A DNA stretch of 6,568 bases, taken from NCBI GenBank assembly GCA_028679495.1, contig JAJRBK010000200.1, positions 1 through 6,568 on the forward strand. Reading direction: 5' to 3'. This document shows positions 5,056 to 6,568 of the stretch, one piece after another. The notes beneath the pieces were generated by a model. That model had not been told where the DNA came from and did not search any database. It worked only from the letters and a program-made list of their open reading frames with translations. Every line of letters begins with the position of its first letter. The stretch's first letter is position 1. This DNA is from Methanobacteriota archaeon. GTDB lineage: Archaea; Halobacteriota; Bog-38; Methanoflorentales; Methanoflorentaceae. A program made the position numbers and the translations under genes.

Positions 5056-5886
5056 ATGGAGAGCCTGATTGAAAAGCTTGAACTCTTCGGCCTTGCCGAA
5101 AAAGAAGCAACGCTCTACCTTAAGCTTCTTAACTACGGAGCCAAGACGGTTGGCGAGCTGGCAAAGTCGTGTGACACCTATCGTCTCGATGTCCAGCGCA
5201 TCATTGAGAGCCTGTTCGAAAAAGGTATGATAGAGGAATCGACGGAGAAGCCGACGAAGTATTCGGCAGTTGCCGTTGAGGATGCCTTAGATGCTGCTGT
5301 CACCAAACATGCGTACGAGCTCCGCTTGATGCAGCACTCCCGCGAAGAAATTGCTGGACTCATAAAAAGCCAAACTATCGATGAGCTCGATGACTTCTAC
5401 ACTTTTAAGATAATAAAGGGTACACACGAGATCATCGCTGCAAGCGCTCGTCTCGTCGATGAAGCAAATGAGGACATCACGTTCATATGCGACTCTGCGG
5501 TGCTCTCTATTAAAGAAAGAGCAGGGCTGTTGAATAACTATAAAGAAGCAGCACAGCGGGACGTTAGCGTTCGCGGCATCACGAGTGTCTCGCCTATGAA
5601 TCTGTCGCTTGCACTTGACATCTCGAAAGACGTACAGCTACGTCACTGCGACGATTACGCCGGAATAAGCTTCCTCGTTATCGATAAAAGGCAGAGCGTC
5701 ACGTGGATGAGCTACAACGCGATGAGTTACGCCTTCAGCTCGAAAGCAGGGCGCAATGCAGTTATCTGGTGCGACCGCCCAGATTATGCCGAGCATTTGA
5801 TCGGCGTCTTCGATATAATATGGGCGCAATCGAGCGATAGTGTAAAGCAGACACGCGCAATGCTCAGTGAATTTGAGGTTGCATAA
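5056..5886 (+). CDS. TrmB-family transcriptional regulator
   Basis: A 276-aa cytosolic DNA-binding protein. Residues 1-75 are the TrmB-type winged helix: LFGLAEKEATLYLKLLNYG, then TVGELAKSCD, a recognition-helix region DVQRIIESLFEKGMIE and the wing ending KYSAVAVEDAL. Residues about 76-108 are a helical, charged linker likely to pair in the dimer (EDALDAAVTKHAYELRLMQ). Residues about 112-256 look like the alpha/beta sensor domain found in many TrmB relatives (ITFICDSAVL, VSVRGITSVSP, VQLRHCDDYAGISFLVIDK). The longer TrmB proteins (about 340 aa) carry an additional C-terminal sugar-binding domain, which is absent, so the ligand is probably not a sugar bound in that way. It is divergent from the amino-acid permease, suggesting local control of that transporter, though this is inference. 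The ATG lies about 30 bases from a TATA box with no Shine-Dalgarno, fitting leaderless translation. Confidence 0.85.
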   Translation: MESLIEKLELFGLAEKEATLYLKLLNYGAKTVGELAKSCDTYRLDVQRIIESLFEKGMIEESTEKPTKYSAVAVEDALDAAVTKHAYELRLMQHSREEIAGLIKSQTIDELDDFYTFKIIKGTHEIIAASARLVDEANEDITFICDSAVLSIKERAGLLNNYKEAAQRDVSVRGITSVSPMNLSLALDISKDVQLRHCDDYAGISFLVIDKRQSVTWMSYNAMSYAFSSKAGRNAVIWCDRPDYAEHLIGVFDIIWAQSSDSVKQTRAMLSEFEVA

Positions 5887-6568
5887 GCGCTTCTACCGCA
5901 CATTCAGGCCGCAAATGGCGTCCTTACAAAACTATTGTGTAACATATTTTTAAGAGCAACTTGGCCGCCTTTTACTCGTGGAGTGGGCTGAACGTAATTA
6001 AGCTGAATCAACTCCTTGGCCACGAAAAAGCTTCGGGTATCGGACAGACGGAAAGCGTCGTAGGTGATAGATGGAGAATGTCTGCACCACACCTTCACTA
6101 GCCCCTTCAGTTGTTCCTGTCACCACAGACGCTCTCTGTTGTCGCCAACAGGCGTGAAGTGCTGACCTACCTAAGTCGTGAACGATGCCGAAGTGGTGAA
6201 GGGTGGGAGCTTGCCGGGTTCGCTCCTGCCCTTCACGTTTGCTGCAACTCGTCTTCTGCCTATCATCACGCTGCATGAGAGCTTTTACGCTCTACTGAAA
6301 GTCATAGAGGCTAAAAATAGAGGCAGCGCACCTTATTCATATATCGAGGTGCAAAGCGCTTTCACCATATCTCGCTGGACCAAGGAAGATCGTTCTTCTG
6401 ATCCCCCCACATCAATCAGCTCGAATGCATCCTAAAAGTGTGGCACACGATTGACGTGTACAGCAGCTGCTCAAGCCTACACCCTTTGACACACAGGGCA
6501 TCCGCTGGGCGGAATTTACGGTTTCATATCATACCGCTTCGGTTTCGCGCGTGTTTTCAATATTTGCA
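5887..6568. other. 680-bp region without a recognisable gene, hairpin-rich
   Basis: Several short frames cross this region on both strands. I cannot assign any of them, and the - strand ones (5904-6098, 5998-6276) have the composition of chance frames. The longest + frame (GTG 6178 to 6435, 85 aa) has no Shine-Dalgarno and overlaps the strongest hairpin. A T5 run at 5946-5950 may end the regulator transcript. The hairpins at 6136-6293 are listed separately. A CGGTTTC heptamer repeats at 6519-6525 and 6540-6546. No insertion-sequence ends or tRNA were found. Confidence 0.5.
6136..6293 (+). ncRNA. Possible structured RNA: three consecutive hairpins
   Basis: Hairpin 1: CTGTTG (6136-6141) with CAACAG (6146-6151), loop TCGC. 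Hairpin 2: 6196-6210 with 6222-6236, an 8-bp GTGAAGGG/CCCTTCAC stem continuing through two G-U pairs into GGAGC/GCTCC, 15 pairs in all with an 11-base loop. Hairpin 3: AGAGC (6278-6282) with GCTCT (6289-6293), loop TTTTAC. The G-U pairs fold as drawn only in the + strand transcript; the other strand would have A-C mismatches there, so a + strand RNA is favoured. No T tract follows, so hairpin 2 is not a simple terminator. It lacks the signatures I know for RNase P, SRP or tRNA. The RNA call is inference. Confidence 0.3.

Noticed and set aside
5904..6276. Two - strand frames (5904-6098 and 5998-6276) as a possible decayed transposase
   Set aside because: No transposase motif, no terminal repeats, and Arg/Gln/Ser-rich composition typical of chance frames.
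6178..6435. 85-aa + strand frame
   Set aside because: No Shine-Dalgarno, no recognised domain, and it overlaps the strong hairpin; kept only as a note in the region entry.

Overview
The window looks like a piece of an archaeal genome, probably euryarchaeal; the lineage cannot be fixed from this sequence alone. Three things point there. There is a TrmB-family regulator, and a protein ending in a GINS B-domain like that of archaeal Gins51. Several genes are preceded by archaeal TATA boxes about 25-30 bases before the expected transcript start, the clearest being TTTAAATA at 1241-1248. GTG starts are frequent, and one gene (the TrmB regulator) appears to be leaderless.

Layout. Bases 1-344 hold no recognisable gene, only a terminator-like hairpin with a T9 run, a TATA box and two palindromes. 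A metal module on the + strand follows: a PRC-PRC-MgtE_N protein (345-1094) and, from its own promoter, an 11-TM NRAMP-superfamily transporter whose binding-site motifs are not those of the classical Mn/Fe members (1295-2551). A short GINS-like protein (2557-3039, - strand) converges on it with a 5-base gap. Upstream of that, on the same strand, an APC-family amino-acid permease (3268-4720) is broken by a frameshift between TM7 and TM8. Divergent from the permease, across a 335-bp region rich in dyads, is a TrmB-type regulator (5056-5886, + strand). The last 680 bases have no gene I can name but contain three consecutive hairpins, one with a 15-bp stem, which may belong to a structured RNA.

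How the parts may work together. The MgtE_N protein looks like the cytosolic sensor part of a magnesium channel without the channel, and sits beside a transporter of the type related to Mg2+-transporting NRMTs, so a sensor/transporter pair is likely. The divergent regulator and permease look like a local control pair, with candidate operators between them. The GINS protein belongs to replication (CMG helicase) and its position seems unrelated.

Most worth a second look: the hairpin cluster at 6136-6293, the split permease, the CBS-less PRC-MgtE_N protein next to the unusual NRAMP, and a set of palindromes placed at promoters. No complete new defence or mobile system is visible.
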